64,000 bases of DNA from Angustibacter luteus (GCF_039541115.1 NZ_BAABFP010000008.1:186001-250000), one strand, 5' to 3'. Numbered from the stretch's first letter, positions 9,005 through 19,287 are shown. Notes: generated by a model not told the origin, from the sequence alone. Numbers and translations are program-made.

Positions 9005-10269
9005 GCTCGGCAGCCCGCCCGCCCCGCCAGGCCCGGCTCGTCCTGCTGGACGTCGGCGGCGACCCGGTCGGGCGGCTCGGGCCGGTCGAGGTCGCGTCGC
9101 CGTGGTGGCCGGACGTCGAGCCGCTCGTCCACGCGGTCCGGGAGCAGCACGGCCTCGACGTGCTCGTGCTGCGAGTGCTGGCCCCCGCCGCCGACGACGG
9201 GTCGCGCGAGCCCGTGGGCGGCGCCGTCACCTACCTCGCCCAGAGCACGCGAGCCCTGACCGCGGAGGAGCTGGCCGGCCTCGAGCCCCCGCCGGCGGCC
9301 GTCCTGGGCGACGCCCTCGACGACCACCCGCTGCGGGCACCGTGGGCGCGACCCGGCGGACCGACGTCCATCCTGACCTGGGCGGACGATGTGCTCTCCC
9401 GGGCGGGGACGCCGCGCACCGCGCCGGCCGAGCAGGTCAAGACGTGGAACCTGTCCTCGATCCTGCGGCTGCCCACCGCGCGGGGGCCGGTCTGGTGCAA
9501 GAGCGCGCCACCGTTCTTCGCGCACGAGGGGGCCATCATCGCCGCGGTCGCGGCGCGCCACCCACGGCTGGTGCCGCACCTGCTCGCGGCCGACCCGGCG
9601 ACGGGCACCGTGCTGATGGCCGACGTGCCGGGCGAGGACCAGTGGTCCGCCGGACCGGCGCGGCTCGCCGACATGGTCGAGGCCGTCGTCGACCTGCAGG
9701 ACGAGTGGGTCGGACGCGCTGACGAGCTGCTCGCCCTCAGGCTGCCCGACTGGCGGGGTCCCGCACTGGCCGGCGCGCTGTCCGCGTTGCTCGCCCGCGA
9801 CGACGTCCGCGACCGGCTCGAGCCGCGCGAGCTCGACGGGGTGGACGGGCTCGCCGCCCGGCTGCCGGCCCTCGTGGCCGAGCTGGACGCCTGCGGGCTC
9901 GGCGACACCCTGGTGCACGGCGACCTGCACGCCGGCAACTGGCGGTACGGCCCGGGCGGCCTGCTGCTGCTCGACTGGGGTGACAGCGGCGTCGGCCACC
10001 CGCTGCTCGACCTGCCGGCCTTCCTGGAGCGGCTGCCCGGGGACCAGCAGGACGCCGTCCGGGCCGGCTGGGTGCGGCAGTGGCGCGCCCGCCGACCGGA
10101 CGCGGACGTCGAGCGCGCCATCGCCCTGGTGCCACCCCTCGCGGCGCTGCGCCAGGCGCTGATCTACCGGACGTTCCTGGACCGGATCGAGCCGGACGAG
10201 CGGATCTACCACCGCGACGACCCGCCGGTCTGGATCAGGCGCGCCCTGCAGCTCAGCGCCACGGACTAG
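9001..10269 (+). CDS. Phosphotransferase-fold (APH/choline-kinase-like) protein
   Basis: 422 residues. The C-terminal half has the aminoglycoside/homoserine-kinase-like fold: catalytic loop HGDLHAGN (His306, Asp308, Asn313) and metal-binding LLDWGDS (Asp325). The N-terminal ~150 residues form a separate region, perhaps a NUDIX-like or substrate domain, not assigned. Substrate cannot be inferred, and many family members are not resistance enzymes. It starts at GTG 9001, overlapping the ung stop by 4 bp, so the two are likely translationally coupled. It converges with the LuxR regulator gene, overlapping it by 4 bp. Confidence 0.85.
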   Translation: MSSAARPPRQARLVLLDVGGDPVGRLGPVEVASPWWPDVEPLVHAVREQHGLDVLVLRVLAPAADDGSREPVGGAVTYLAQSTRALTAEELAGLEPPPAAVLGDALDDHPLRAPWARPGGPTSILTWADDVLSRAGTPRTAPAEQVKTWNLSSILRLPTARGPVWCKSAPPFFAHEGAIIAAVAARHPRLVPHLLAADPATGTVLMADVPGEDQWSAGPARLADMVEAVVDLQDEWVGRADELLALRLPDWRGPALAGALSALLARDDVRDRLEPRELDGVDGLAARLPALVAELDACGLGDTLVHGDLHAGNWRYGPGGLLLLDWGDSGVGHPLLDLPAFLERLPGDQQDAVRAGWVRQWRARRPDADVERAIALVPPLAALRQALIYRTFLDRIEPDERIYHRDDPPVWIRRALQLSATD

Positions 10270-13094
10270 CCGCGCGGGCGAGCGCTCACCAGCTGCACCC
10301 GGTTCGACAGGCCCAGCTTGCCCAGGATGCTGCGCATGTGGCTCTCCACGGTCCGCTCCGACAGGACGAGCCGTCGGGCGATCTCCTTGTTGCTCAGACC
10401 CTGCGAGGCCAGCTCGGCGACCTCGCGCTCGCGCCCGCTCAACGGGTCGCGGTCGCGCGCCACGGCTCTCGCCCGCTCCTGCAGCGCCACGGCCTCGGCG
10501 AGGGGACCGGGCAGGTCCAGGGCCCGCGCCTCCCGGGCGCCGGCCGTGGCGGCCGCGAGCGCCCGCGGGACGTCGTCCGGCTGCGCCCGTGGGGTCCGGG
10601 ACCGGCCGAGCAGCGCCTCGGCCAGACCCACCCGGTCCCGGGCGACGGCCGGGCGGGCGCCGGTCCTGGTGTCGGTGGCCAGCGCCGACTGGAAGTGCTC
10701 CACCGCGTCGTCCCAGTGCTCCAGGACGACCGAGAGCCGGCCGGCGAACCAGCGCGCCGAGCCGAAGCAGTAGATCCCGGCGTCACCGACCTCCCACTCG
10801 TACTGCGCCACCAGCGGTTCCAGCGCCGCCGCGGCAGCGACGTCGCCGAAGGCACTGACCAGCGCCACCTGGCTCAGCGGGACGCCGTGCCGCAGCTCGG
10901 GTCCGACGTCCTCGATGGTGAGCCCGAGGCCGTCGTAGGCCGCGCGGGCCTCGTCCGTGCGGCCCAGCTGCAGCAGCATCAGCGCGACGCTGACCCGCAC
11001 CACGGTGAGCTCCTGCGGCGCGGCCCGCAGCGTCGCCAGCGACTCCTCGCTGACCACCGGCTGACCGGTGGCGACGCTGTGCACCAGCAGAAACGCGTCG
11101 GACATCCCGGCGGCGGACAGGTCCTGGGACAGCTCGCTGGCGCCCAGCCGGCCGGCCTGTGCGTTCAGCTCGAGCGCCTCCTCGAACTCGCCGCGCAAGG
11201 CGGTCACCGAGGCCCGGACCCGCAGCTCGTGCCAGCGCACCAGCGGCAGCCGGGACGAGCGGGCCAGCAGCCCCAGCTCGGCGATCTCGGCGTCCGCGGC
11301 GGCCATCCGGCCGAGGTTGAGCGCGGCGTCGATCCGCCACTTGTGTCCCCACAGGACGGTCATCGGCTGCCCGCTGCGGGTGCCCGTCTCGACGGCGACC
11401 TGCCCGAGCCGCAGCCGCTCGTCGGGCGAGAACGCCGAGTCCACGACCTTGTCCCGCGCCCGGGCCGCCTCCACCAGCGCGATGTCGTCGCCGCTGCGCT
11501 CGGCGAGCTCGAGCGCCTCACGCGACCACTGCGCACCGTCCTGTGGGCGTCCGGCGTCGGCAGCCGCCGAGGTCCGCAGCGACAGCAGCCGCGACCGCGT
11601 CAGGTCGTCGAGGTCGGTGTCGAGCTCGAGTACCCGGGCGCACCGCCGCAGGACCTGTGGCAGCACGTCCGGCGCCGCGACGTCGTGCACGACCAGGGCG
11701 GCCGGGGCGAGCAGGTCCGGCCGGTCCCCCGCGAGCGCCAGGTCGACGACCTGCTCGGCGCACTCGCTGGCCTCCCGCACCCGGCCGTCCCGGAAGTGCG
11801 CGTCGGCCAGCCGCAGCAGCAGCTCCGCGCGTTCACCGTCACCGGCCCCGGCCCGCTCCAGCTCGCCGAGCGCCATGGCGAGGTAGCGCGCGGCCTCGGC
11901 GTCCGCGTAGGCGCGGGTGGCGGCGTCCGCGGCCCGGACCGCCCACGCGGCGGCCGTCCGCAGCTCGGCCGGGTCGCGGGCGCAGCGCAGCCAGTGGCCG
12001 GCCACCAGACCGGCCCGACCCGGGTCGTGCCCGGACTGCTCCTGCAGGACGAGGGCGGCGTGCCGGTGCAGCGCCTCGCGCTGCGAGCGGTCGAGGTCCG
12101 CGTACACGCCCTCGCGGACGACGGCGTGCACGAACCGGAGCCGGCCGGCTCCGACGTCGGGCACCTCGGCCAGCACGCCGGCGCGCACCGCCTCGTCCAG
12201 GTCGCGCTGCACGGCCGGTTCGGGGCGCTCGCAGACCGCCGCCAGGACGGCGACGTCGAGCTGCTCGCCGAGCACGGCCGCGGCGGCCAGCAGCTCGGCG
12301 GCGGCCTCGGGCAGCCCGGCCACGACGCCGCGCACCAGGGTCCGCAGCTGGCTGCTCGCGTCGGCGTCCGCCGGGTCCGGCGACGCCCCGCCACGCACCA
12401 GGTCGGTGACCGCCCGCAGGTACAGCGGGTTGCCGCCGGACCGGTGCAGCACGCCCCGCACGTGCTCGGGGTCGGCGGCCCGGTGCAGGGTCTGTCCCAG
12501 GTAGGCCCGGACGTCGTGCTCGACCAGCGGGGGCAGGGGCAAGGGGTGGGTGGTCGACCAGCGCAGCAGGTCGGGCAGCGCCTCGGCCATCAGGCCGGCC
12601 GACCCGCCGTCCCGGTAGGTCGCGACCACCACCAGCCCGGCGCCGGCGACCTCGCCGGCGATCCGGCGCAGCAGGCGCAGCGAGGTCTCGTCGGCCCAGT
12701 GCAGGTCCTCCAGTACGACGACGAGCCCGGCCGGCTCGGCGGCGCGCAGCAGCGCGTCCGTGGTGTCGGCCACGAAGCGGAAGCGGGCGGACTCGGCGTC
12801 GGCGAGCGGCTCGGCCGGGACGTCGGGCAGGGCCGCGAGCGCGGCGCGCCACGGCCACAGCGGTGGCGCTCCCGGCTCGTCGACGGCGCGGCCCCAGCGC
12901 ATGGGCACCTGGTCCGACGCCGGGCCGCAGACCCGTTCGACCAGGCGGGTCTTGCCGATGCCGGCCGGGCCGCTGACCAGGACCAGGCCGCCGCGACCGG
13001 CGCGCGCACCGGCGACCCGCTCGCCCAGCTCGGCCACCTGCCGCTCGCGACCGACGAAGGGCGGGCCGGTCTCGACGGGACCGTGCGTCGCCAC
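10266..13094 (-). CDS. LuxR-family transcriptional regulator with AAA/STAND ATPase (LAL type)
   Basis: 942 residues. The Walker A motif GPAGIGKT is at 42-49, followed by a Walker B-like [13 protein letters not shown] long TPR-like helical region fills about 350-860, and a C-terminal LuxR helix-turn-helix ([20 protein letters not shown]...) sits at about 877-935. This is the LAL (large ATP-binding LuxR) architecture, in which ligand or protein binding to the sensor half drives ATP-dependent activation of transcription. No adjacent biosynthetic cluster reveals the target. The open frame extends to 13196, but the GTG at 13094 precedes the motif VGRERQ at the usual distance and follows GATACT by six bases. 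Confidence 0.93.
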   Translation of the reverse strand: MATHGPVETGPPFVGRERQVAELGERVAGARAGRGGLVLVSGPAGIGKTRLVERVCGPASDQVPMRWGRAVDEPGAPPLWPWRAALAALPDVPAEPLADAESARFRFVADTTDALLRAAEPAGLVVVLEDLHWADETSLRLLRRIAGEVAGAGLVVVATYRDGGSAGLMAEALPDLLRWSTTHPLPLPPLVEHDVRAYLGQTLHRAADPEHVRGVLHRSGGNPLYLRAVTDLVRGGASPDPADADASSQLRTLVRGVVAGLPEAAAELLAAAAVLGEQLDVAVLAAVCERPEPAVQRDLDEAVRAGVLAEVPDVGAGRLRFVHAVVREGVYADLDRSQREALHRHAALVLQEQSGHDPGRAGLVAGHWLRCARDPAELRTAAAWAVRAADAATRAYADAEAARYLAMALGELERAGAGDGERAELLLRLADAHFRDGRVREASECAEQVVDLALAGDRPDLLAPAALVVHDVAAPDVLPQVLRRCARVLELDTDLDDLTRSRLLSLRTSAAADAGRPQDGAQWSREALELAERSGDDIALVEAARARDKVVDSAFSPDERLRLGQVAVETGTRSGQPMTVLWGHKWRIDAALNLGRMAAADAEIAELGLLARSSRLPLVRWHELRVRASVTALRGEFEEALELNAQAGRLGASELSQDLSAAGMSDAFLLVHSVATGQPVVSEESLATLRAAPQELTVVRVSVALMLLQLGRTDEARAAYDGLGLTIEDVGPELRHGVPLSQVALVSAFGDVAAAAALEPLVAQYEWEVGDAGIYCFGSARWFAGRLSVVLEHWDDAVEHFQSALATDTRTGARPAVARDRVGLAEALLGRSRTPRAQPDDVPRALAAATAGAREARALDLPGPLAEAVALQERARAVARDRDPLSGREREVAELASQGLSNKEIARRLVLSERTVESHMRSILGKLGLSNRVQLVSARPRG

Positions 13095-13213
13095 GGGCCC
13101 AGTATCGCGATTCAGTGGCGCGCTGCGTACTGGCACGGATGGACCGGGCGGCGGCGGCGCGGATCGTCGTCCTCGTCGCCGGCGACCAGCCGGCACCGAC
13201 CGAGGAGGTAGCC

Positions 13214-13732
13214 GTGTACGCGTCGTTGCACCCTTTCACCCACCAGCCCCCGGGACCGGACACCCTGCGCCCGGGCGGCCCGCCGTCCGGCCACGTCGTG
13301 CTGCGTTCCGCGGACGGGGTCCTCGACCAGGTGCTCGCCTTCTGGGAGACCTCGGGGGCCGGCTACGTGGTGGTGGACTCCCACGAGGGGATGGCGGTCG
13401 CTGAGCCGCCGACGCACGCGATGGTGCTGTGGTTCGACGGGCCGCGCAGCGCGGCCCAGGCCGCCGCCGACCAGGTCGCGGGCAGCCGGATCGCCCCGGC
13501 GGTCCAGCAGGTGCCCGGTGTGGTGCGCACCTGGGTGCTGCGGGCGGACGACCTGGGCTACCTGACCGTCTCGTTGGTGACGTCGCCGGACGTGCCGGCC
13601 GCCATCCAGGACGTGGCGATGTCGACCGAGCTGCTGCCCGGCGAGGACCCGGCCCTGCTGTCCGGACCGGACCGGATGGCGGTGCTCAGCGTCGAGCGGT
13701 GCGAGCTGCCGGCCGTGGCAGGTGCGCGATGA
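13214..13732 (+). CDS. Hypothetical protein
   Basis: 172 residues with no recognised family. It is acidic and soluble-looking, with a beta-rich pattern in the second half ([19 protein letters not shown]). The GTG at 13214 follows a strong GAGGAGG ribosome-binding site by about 6 bases, so I prefer it to the upstream in-frame start at 13115. The stop codon overlaps the ATG of the YceI gene (ATGA), indicating co-translation. Confidence 0.75.
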   Translation: MYASLHPFTHQPPGPDTLRPGGPPSGHVVLRSADGVLDQVLAFWETSGAGYVVVDSHEGMAVAEPPTHAMVLWFDGPRSAAQAAADQVAGSRIAPAVQQVPGVVRTWVLRADDLGYLTVSLVTSPDVPAAIQDVAMSTELLPGEDPALLSGPDRMAVLSVERCELPAVAGAR

Positions 13733-14247
13733 GCGCGTCGACAGCCACGCCGCTGCAGACCGGCACCTGGCAGGTGCAGGCGGCCGACAGCCGGGCCGGC
13801 TTCACCGTCGCGAACCTCGGCAAGACCGTCGCGGGGACCGTCCCGGTGCGCTCGGGCGAGGTCGAGGTCGACGCGTCCGGCGCCCCGCGGCGGCTGGTGG
13901 CCGAGCTGGACCTGGCGGCCCTCGACACGGGCAACGCGCGCCGCGAGAAGGACCTGCGCAAGCCGCGCTTCCTCGACCTGGACGCGCACCCGACCCTGAC
14001 GTTCGTCAGCGACCGGATCAGCACCCAGCACGACGGCTGGACGGCGCAGGGCACGATCGCGGCTCGCGGCACGAGCTGCCCGCTGACCCTACACGGGACG
14101 CTGCCGGGCGAGCCGGGTCCGGACGGCCGCGTGCCGGTCGAGGCGACGGCGGTCCTGGACCGGCGCGACCTGGGCTTGAAGGCGCCCCGGCTGATGATCG
14201 GCCGTCAGGTCGGCATCACGGTGACGGCCTGGCTGCGGCTCGCCTGA
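13729..14247 (+). CDS. YceI family protein
   Basis: 172 residues, matching a YceI lipocalin-like beta-barrel: the sequence opens TGTWQVQAADSRAGFTVAN and has KPRFLDLDAHPTLTFVS in the middle, both family signatures. YceI proteins bind isoprenoid or amphiphilic ligands. No signal peptide is seen, so it is probably cytoplasmic, unlike E. coli YceI. It is the second gene of a pair overlapping the upstream hypothetical gene by 4 bp. Its 3' end overlaps the convergent ThrE-like gene by 32 bp. Confidence 0.93.
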   Translation: MSASTATPLQTGTWQVQAADSRAGFTVANLGKTVAGTVPVRSGEVEVDASGAPRRLVAELDLAALDTGNARREKDLRKPRFLDLDAHPTLTFVSDRISTQHDGWTAQGTIAARGTSCPLTLHGTLPGEPGPDGRVPVEATAVLDRRDLGLKAPRLMIGRQVGITVTAWLRLA

Positions 14248-15637
14248 GCCACCAGCGGTCGGCGGGCGCGGCGAGGACGTCGCCGAGGGCCACGCCCGCG
14301 CCGATCGCGAGGGCAGTCGCCATCGCCAGGAACAGCTGCCCGATGCCGGCCTGCGGGTCGCTGGACAGCAGGCTCATCGCCCGGAAGATCGCCAGGCCGG
14401 GCAGCAGCGTGGACAGCGCAGGCACCGAGAGCACCAGCGCGGGCGCCGTCATCCGTGCGGCGAGCAGCCGGGCCAGCAGCCCGACGACGACGGCGGCCGC
14501 GGCCGTCGCGGCGGTCGGCCCGGCCAGGTCGCTGACCCGCAGCAGCCCGTAGATCGCGTAACCGATGACGCCGATCAGCACCGGCGGCAGGACCAGCCGG
14601 CGCGGGCTGCGGTAGGCCACTGCGGTGGCCAGCGAGGCGACGGCCGCGCAGACCAGGCCGCGGACGACGTCCACCGCGGTCGTCCCGGTCAGGTCGACCA
14701 CCAGGTCGAGGTCGAGCCGCTGCGCCAGCCCGAGGCCGATGGCGGTGCCCGAGATGATCGCGGCGCCGGTCAGCAGCACCTGGAGCACCCGGCCGGACGC
14801 GGTGACCGAGAAACCGAAGATCGCGTCCTCGACGGCCGCGACGAGCAGCCGCCCGGGCAGCAGGACGACGATGCCGCCGGCGATCACCGCGCCGGCGTCG
14901 CGCGGGCCGATCAGCTCGAGCTCGGCCGCCAGCACCGTGACGACGGCGGCGATCGCGGCGCCGACGAACGTGATGAAGAACGGCACCAACCGGCGGCGGC
15001 CGAGGTAGCGACCGAGCCGGTCGACTGCGACGCTGGCCACGAACGCCAGCGCCGTGGCCCGGGCACCACCGCCGACCAGCGCGCAGACCGCGGCGGCCAG
15101 CAGGCCGTAGGCGACCGACACCACCCACCGCGGCCACGGCTTGGGCCTGGTCTCGATCTCGGTCAGCCGCCGGTCGGCCTCCTCGCGCGAGCAGCGGCCG
15201 GCGACCAGGTCCGAGACGAGCCGGTAGGCGTCGGCGAGCCGGGCGTGGTCGCGGCTCTGCGTCCGGGCCACCCGCAGCAGGTTCACCGGACGCCCGCCGG
15301 CCGGCGCGTGCTGCAGCAGGATCGACTGGGCGGTGATGTCCACCTCGACGTCCGTCAGACCCATCGCCGCGGTCACCGCGATCAGGGCGGCCTCGACGTC
15401 CCGGGTGCCGGAACCGCTGCGCAGCAGCAGGTCCCCCAGCCGCAGGCCGAACTCGATGACCTCGCGGGCCTGCTCCTCCTGCGGGGCGCCCATCCGGCTC
15501 GGGTCGCGGAACGGCGTGCCGCGCAACCGGTCCACCAGCGGCACCGGACCCGTCGGCTCCTCCGAGCGCAGCCAGCGCTGCCAGGCCAGGCCCGGCTGGT
15601 GCGGCTGGCCCGACCCGCGTCCGGTGGGCTCGGTCAT
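14216..15637 (-). CDS. Threonine/serine exporter family (ThrE-like) membrane protein
   Basis: 473 residues. The N-terminal ThrE domain (about residues 60-285; EFGLRLGDLLLRSGSGTRDVE and the ITAQS segment) is followed by a C-terminal ThrE_2/DUF3815 domain (about 310-455). Together they provide about ten transmembrane helices, as in the fused corynebacterial ThrE type. It is likely a proton-driven exporter of Thr/Ser or small peptides. The ATG at 15637 follows CAGCAT by six bases and is divergent from the SGNH hydrolase, with only 24 bp between start codons. Confidence 0.9.
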   Translation of the reverse strand: MTEPTGRGSGQPHQPGLAWQRWLRSEEPTGPVPLVDRLRGTPFRDPSRMGAPQEEQAREVIEFGLRLGDLLLRSGSGTRDVEAALIAVTAAMGLTDVEVDITAQSILLQHAPAGGRPVNLLRVARTQSRDHARLADAYRLVSDLVAGRCSREEADRRLTEIETRPKPWPRWVVSVAYGLLAAAVCALVGGGARATALAFVASVAVDRLGRYLGRRRLVPFFITFVGAAIAAVVTVLAAELELIGPRDAGAVIAGGIVVLLPGRLLVAAVEDAIFGFSVTASGRVLQVLLTGAAIISGTAIGLGLAQRLDLDLVVDLTGTTAVDVVRGLVCAAVASLATAVAYRSPRRLVLPPVLIGVIGYAIYGLLRVSDLAGPTAATAAAAVVVGLLARLLAARMTAPALVLSVPALSTLLPGLAIFRAMSLLSSDPQAGIGQLFLAMATALAIGAGVALGDVLAAPADRWWLRRAAARPSP

Positions 15638-15643
15638 GGCCCC

Positions 15644-15655
15644 ATGCTGCACGAT
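15644..15655. promoter_or_regulatory. Abutting divergent -10 elements for the ThrE-like and SGNH genes
   Basis: CAGCAT on the minus strand (15649-15644) is six bases from the ThrE-like ATG. CACGAT on the plus strand (15650-15655) is six bases from the SGNH GTG. The two hexamers touch, so two polymerases could not occupy both. Each -35 would lie in the opposite gene. Confidence 0.45.
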
Positions 15656-15661
15656 GAGCGG

Positions 15662-16504
15662 GTGGACGAACGAACCGAAGAGCAAACCACGCAGGCCCCG
15701 CCGTGGACGCGCTACGTCGCGGTCGGCGACTCCTTCACCGAGGGGATGGAGGACGTCGGCGAGGACGGCGCGTACCGGGGCTGGGCGGACCGGCTGGCCC
15801 ACCAGCTGGCCGGCGGGCGCGCGGCCGCGGACCCGACCGGCGGCGCCATCGAGCCGCTGCGGTACGCGAACCTCGCCGTCCGTGGCCGGCTGCTCGGCCA
15901 GATCGTGCAGGAGCAGGTCCCGGCGGCGATCGAGCTGGGCGCCGACCTGGTGAGCCTGGTGGGCGGCGGCAACGACGTGCTGCGTCCGGGCAGTGACCCG
16001 GACCGGCTCGCGGCCCGGCTCGAGGCCGCGGTGGTCGACCTGCGGGTCAGCGGGGCCGACGTCCTGCTGGCCACCCCGGTCGACCCGGTGCAGTCCCCGC
16101 TGATCAACCTGACCCGCGGCAAGGCCGCGGTGTTCGCCGCCGCGATCTGGACGATCGCCCGCCGGCACCAGACGTACGTGCTGGACCTGTGGGGCATGAA
16201 GGCGTTGCAGGACAGGCGGTTGTGGGCTCCCGACCGGATCCACCTGACCAGTGAGGGCCACCAGCGGGTGGCACTGCACGCCGCCGAGGTGCTGGGGCTG
16301 GCCGGCGACGGGAGCTGGGCCATCCCGCTGCCGCCGGCCCAGGCCCGGGACCGGCGCACCGCCCTGCGCGAGGACGCCCAGTGGCTGCGCCAGTACGTCG
16401 GCCCCTGGGTGGGTCGCCGGCTGCGCCGGCAGTCCTCCGGCGACACCGTGCAGCCGAAGCGGCCGACGGCCGAGCCGCTACCGCTGGTGGACCGGGACAG
16501 CTGA
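15662..16504 (+). CDS. SGNH/GDSL-fold hydrolase
   Basis: 280 residues. Block I GDSFTEG carries nucleophile Ser24, block III GGGND has Asn104, and block V DRIHLTSEGH carries Asp191 and His194. The complete set predicts an active esterase/lipase-type hydrolase. No signal peptide is present, so it acts in the cytoplasm. The C-terminal ~50 residues are Arg-rich, with a PWVGRRLRR segment that could touch membranes or nucleic acid. An in-frame ATG lies at 15644, but the GTG at 15662 keeps the six-base distance from CACGAT. Confidence 0.92.
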   Translation: MDERTEEQTTQAPPWTRYVAVGDSFTEGMEDVGEDGAYRGWADRLAHQLAGGRAAADPTGGAIEPLRYANLAVRGRLLGQIVQEQVPAAIELGADLVSLVGGGNDVLRPGSDPDRLAARLEAAVVDLRVSGADVLLATPVDPVQSPLINLTRGKAAVFAAAIWTIARRHQTYVLDLWGMKALQDRRLWAPDRIHLTSEGHQRVALHAAEVLGLAGDGSWAIPLPPAQARDRRTALREDAQWLRQYVGPWVGRRLRRQSSGDTVQPKRPTAEPLPLVDRDS

Positions 16505-16510
16505 ACGCGG

Positions 16511-17449
16511 TCAGCCCAGGGCGCGGACGGCGTTCGACGGGCTCGGGCGGCCCATCAGCCCGGCCAGCCAGACGCTGGTCGCGACGAGCTTCGGCAGGTC
16601 GACGCCGGTCTCGATGCCCAGGCCGTGCAGCTGCCACACGAGGTCCTCGGTGGCCAGGTTCCCGGTCGCGGACATGGCGAACGGGCACCCACCGAGCCCA
16701 CCCGCCGAGGAGTCCACCGTCGTGATGCCCTGTTGCAGCGCGATCAAGGTGTTGGACAGCGCCTGGCCGTAGGTGTCGTGGAAGTGCACGGCCAGGGCCT
16801 CGCGCGGCACCCCGGCGGCCGCCAGGCCGTCCAGCAGCCGCACGACCTGACCGGGAGTGGCCACCCCGATCGTGTCGCCGAGCGAGATCTCGTGGCAGCC
16901 CTGCTCGCGCAGCGCGAGGACGACGTCCACCACCGCGGCGGCGTCGACGTCCCCCTCCCACGGGTCGCCGAAGCACATCGACACGTACCCGCGGACGGAG
17001 CGGCCGGCGGCCAGCGCACCCTCGACGACCTGGCCGGACATGGCGAGCGCCTCGTCCCGGGAGGCGTTCAGGTTCTTGCGCGCGAAGGACTCGGTGGCGC
17101 TGACGAACACGGCCAGCTCGGGGACGTCGCGGGCCAGCGCCCGCTCGAGCCCGCGCGCATTGGGCACGAGCACCGGGGCCCGCACCCCGGCCAGCTCGCC
17201 GGTGGACAGCGGGCCGAGCAGGTCCAGCAGCTGCTCGGCGTCCGCCAGCTGCGGCACCCACCTGGGGTGCACGAAGCTGGTCAGCTCGACCGCGCGCAGC
17301 CCGCTGGCCACCAGCCGGCGGACCAGCTCGGCCTTGACCTCGACCGGGACGACCTCGGACTCGTTCTGCAGGCCGTCGCGGGCGCCGACCTCGTAGATGC
17401 TGACGCGCTCGGGCAGGCCGGGGATCGGGGTCACCTGGGGCTCTCGCAC
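16511..17449 (-). CDS. mvaB: Hydroxymethylglutaryl-CoA lyase
   Basis: 312 residues, the usual length. It cleaves HMG-CoA to acetoacetate and acetyl-CoA in leucine catabolism. Signatures: YEVGARDGLQNE near the N-terminus (catalytic Arg and metal-binding Asp), VHFHDTYGQ (metal-binding histidines) and GGLGGCPFA with the active-site Cys. No other leucine-degradation gene is visible in the window. The GTG at 17449 follows TAGGGT (17461-17456) by six bases, so the gene probably has its own promoter lying just past the stop of the upstream HEAT-like gene. Confidence 0.95.
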   Translation of the reverse strand: MREPQVTPIPGLPERVSIYEVGARDGLQNESEVVPVEVKAELVRRLVASGLRAVELTSFVHPRWVPQLADAEQLLDLLGPLSTGELAGVRAPVLVPNARGLERALARDVPELAVFVSATESFARKNLNASRDEALAMSGQVVEGALAAGRSVRGYVSMCFGDPWEGDVDAAAVVDVVLALREQGCHEISLGDTIGVATPGQVVRLLDGLAAAGVPREALAVHFHDTYGQALSNTLIALQQGITTVDSSAGGLGGCPFAMSATGNLATEDLVWQLHGLGIETGVDLPKLVATSVWLAGLMGRPSPSNAVRALG

Positions 17450-17465
17450 CCGCCGACCCTAACGC

Positions 17466-18041
17466 TCACCACCGGTCCAGCCGCTCCTGCAGCCGGCGCA
17501 CCGCGAGCTCGGCGGCCCGGTGCACGGCCGGGTCCTGGTCGTCCTGGGCGTCCCGGGCGGCGTCCAGCGCCTCGACCTCGCCGACCAGCCCCAGCGCGCG
17601 GACGGCGGCCGCCCGCACCCGCGGCACGTCGTCCTCGACCAGCGGGAGCAGTGCCTCGCCGGCCTGCCCGAGCTCGCGGCGGGCCACGACCTTGGCGGCC
17701 ATCTCGCGCACCCGCCAGGCCGGGTCGGCCAGCGCGCAGACGACCGCCGGCACCAGCTCGAGGACCGCGTCGTCCCAGGCGTGCAGCAGGGCGCGGGCCG
17801 CCCAGGTGCGGGCCCAGTACTCCTGGTCGTCGGCGACCCGAGCGGGCTGGCCGAGCAGCCAGGTGGCGTGCGGACCGCCCAGCCAGGTCAGGGGCGGCTG
17901 CGCCGGGTCGTCGTAGGCGACGTCCCCGGTCAGCAGTCCCGCGCACCAGCGGAGCACCACGGGGGCCCCCAGCTGCTGCTCGGCCAGCTCGACGCGTTGA
18001 CGCGGCGAGAGGCCGCGCCCGTCGTCCGGCAGACCGTCCAC
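17466..18041 (-). CDS. HEAT-like repeat protein
   Basis: 191 residues, predicted mostly helical, with several HEAT-like repeat units in the second half (repeated ...DPAWRVREMAAKVV..., ...DDVPRVRAAAVRALGLVGEVEAL...). Such folds scaffold protein-protein contacts. No catalytic motif is seen. The GTG at 18041 follows TAGCGT by seven bases. Upstream in-frame codons to 18095 would run into the promoter of the divergent ANTAR gene. It lies 16 bp upstream of the HMG-CoA lyase gene in the same direction. Confidence 0.8.
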   Translation of the reverse strand: MDGLPDDGRGLSPRQRVELAEQQLGAPVVLRWCAGLLTGDVAYDDPAQPPLTWLGGPHATWLLGQPARVADDQEYWARTWAARALLHAWDDAVLELVPAVVCALADPAWRVREMAAKVVARRELGQAGEALLPLVEDDVPRVRAAAVRALGLVGEVEALDAARDAQDDQDPAVHRAAELAVRRLQERLDRW

Positions 18042-18048
18042 GGGAGGG

Positions 18049-18096
18049 ACGCTAGCGAGAAGCGGGTGACACAGCACCCGCCGCACGGTGCACACT
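18049..18096. promoter_or_regulatory. Divergent leaderless -10 elements for the HEAT-like and GAF-ANTAR genes
   Basis: TAGCGT on the minus strand (18054-18049) and CACACT on the plus strand (18091-18096) lie seven and six bases from their start codons. The 61 bp between the start codons therefore hold both promoters. Confidence 0.4.
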
Positions 18097-18102
18097 GGCC
18101 CC

Positions 18103-18840
18103 GTGACCGAGCACGACGAGCAGCAGCAGCGCTACCAGGGGCTCGACCCCGAGGGCAGCGGCGAGATCGCGACGAGCTTCGCGGACCTCGCCCGAATCGT
18201 GCACTCCAGCCCAGGGATGGATGACGTCTGCCGGGCCATCGTCGACGCTGCGCCGCAGCTCGTCGAGGGCTGCGACCACGCCAGCATCATGGTCAAGGAG
18301 AGCAAGGGCTACCGCACGATCGCCGCCTCCGACGAGATCGGGGCGAAGATCGACGCCATGGAGCGCGAGGTCGAGGACGGGCCGTGCGTGGACGCCATCG
18401 AGAACGACGCGTACCAGCTGGACTCCGACATCGCGACCGCCTCGCAGTGGCCGTCCCTCGCGGCCCGGGTGCTGGCGGAGACCCCGGTCCGGGGCATGGC
18501 GGGCTTCCGGCTGCTGGTCGACGGCCGCAAGAGCGGGGCGCTGAACCTGTTCTCCAACACCGCCGGCGCCCTGACCGCCGACTCCGGCGACACCGGCGCC
18601 ATCCTGGCCGCGTTCGCGTCCGTGGCGATGGGCGCCTCCGCGCACCACGAGCAGGCGACCACGATGGCCGAGGGCATCTCCAGCAACCGTGAGATCGGCA
18701 CCGCGATCGGACTGCTGATGGCGGCGCACGGGCTCACCGCCGACGAGGCGTTCGCGACGCTGCGCAAGGCATCCTCGCTGATGAACCGCAAGCTGTCGTC
18801 GATCGCCCGGGAGATCGTCGAGCGCGGGCCGGACTCCTAG
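18103..18840 (+). CDS. GAF-ANTAR transcription antitermination regulator
   Basis: 245 residues. A GAF sensory domain (about 25-165; [21 protein letters not shown]) is followed by a C-terminal ANTAR RNA-binding domain (about 185-240; [23 protein letters not shown]). Actinobacteria carry many such proteins, which sense a ligand or redox state and bind RNA hairpins to prevent termination. The GTG at 18103 follows CACACT by six bases. An upstream GTG at 18088 is less likely. It converges with panD, overlapping by 4 bp. RNA targets are not evident nearby. Confidence 0.93.
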   Translation: MTEHDEQQQRYQGLDPEGSGEIATSFADLARIVHSSPGMDDVCRAIVDAAPQLVEGCDHASIMVKESKGYRTIAASDEIGAKIDAMEREVEDGPCVDAIENDAYQLDSDIATASQWPSLAARVLAETPVRGMAGFRLLVDGRKSGALNLFSNTAGALTADSGDTGAILAAFASVAMGASAHHEQATTMAEGISSNREIGTAIGLLMAAHGLTADEAFATLRKASSLMNRKLSSIAREIVERGPDS

Positions 18841-19250
18841 CCAAGCAGGCCCGAGGTGATCAGGCCGTGGCCGGCGGGCACCGCGGCCGGGTCCGCACCG
18901 ACGTCCACGACCCGGTTCTCGGCGTCCACGAACACCACGTCCGGACGGCGCCCGCGGGCCTGCGCGTCCTCCAGCAGCCCGTAGGCGATGACGATCACGA
19001 CGTCGCCGCGGTGCACGAGGTGCGCGGCCGCGCCGTTCACGCAGACCACGCCGCTGCCGCGCTCGCCCTCGATCACGTACGTGGTCAGCCGGGCGCCGTT
19101 GGTGACGTCGACGACGTCCACCTGCTGGCCGGGCAGCAGCCCGGCCGCGTCCATCAGGTCGAGGTCCAGGGTCAGCGAGCCCACGTAGTGCAGGTCCGCA
19201 TCCGTCACGGTCGCTCGGTGGATCTTGCCCAACAGCATCGGCCGCAGCAT
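18837..19250 (-). CDS. panD: Aspartate 1-decarboxylase precursor
   Basis: 137 residues, standard for PanD. It makes beta-alanine for pantothenate and CoA. The pro-enzyme self-cleaves between Gly24 and Ser25 in HYVGS to create the pyruvoyl cofactor. The conserved [19 protein letters not shown] segment is present. It is a single gene here: panC and panB are not adjacent. The ATG follows TAACCT (19262-19257) by six bases, consistent with a leaderless mRNA. Confidence 0.97.
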   Translation of the reverse strand: MLRPMLLGKIHRATVTDADLHYVGSLTLDLDLMDAAGLLPGQQVDVVDVTNGARLTTYVIEGERGSGVVCVNGAAAHLVHRGDVVIVIAYGLLEDAQARGRRPDVVFVDAENRVVDVGADPAAVPAGHGLITSGLLG

Positions 19251-19256
19251 GGGGCG

Positions 19257-19281
19257 AGGTTACCGGGCGGCCTGCCACACT
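19257..19281. promoter_or_regulatory. Divergent leaderless -10 elements for panD and the MBL-fold hydrolase
   Basis: TAACCT (19262-19257, minus) serves panD and CACACT (19276-19281, plus) the hydrolase. Each is exactly six bases from its start codon. The whole intergenic space is 37 bp. Confidence 0.5.
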
Positions 19282-19287
19282 GATCGG

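Noticed and set aside
9001-10269. Aminoglycoside resistance gene
   Set aside because: The fold is shared with many non-resistance kinases, and the context (after ung) gives no sign of drug resistance.
10080-13211. A 1043-codon open frame on the + strand opposite the LuxR-family gene
   Set aside because: It is a GC-rich shadow of a gene with clear Walker and LuxR motifs. The encoded peptide is low-complexity (Arg/Gly/Ala/Pro) and has no domain.
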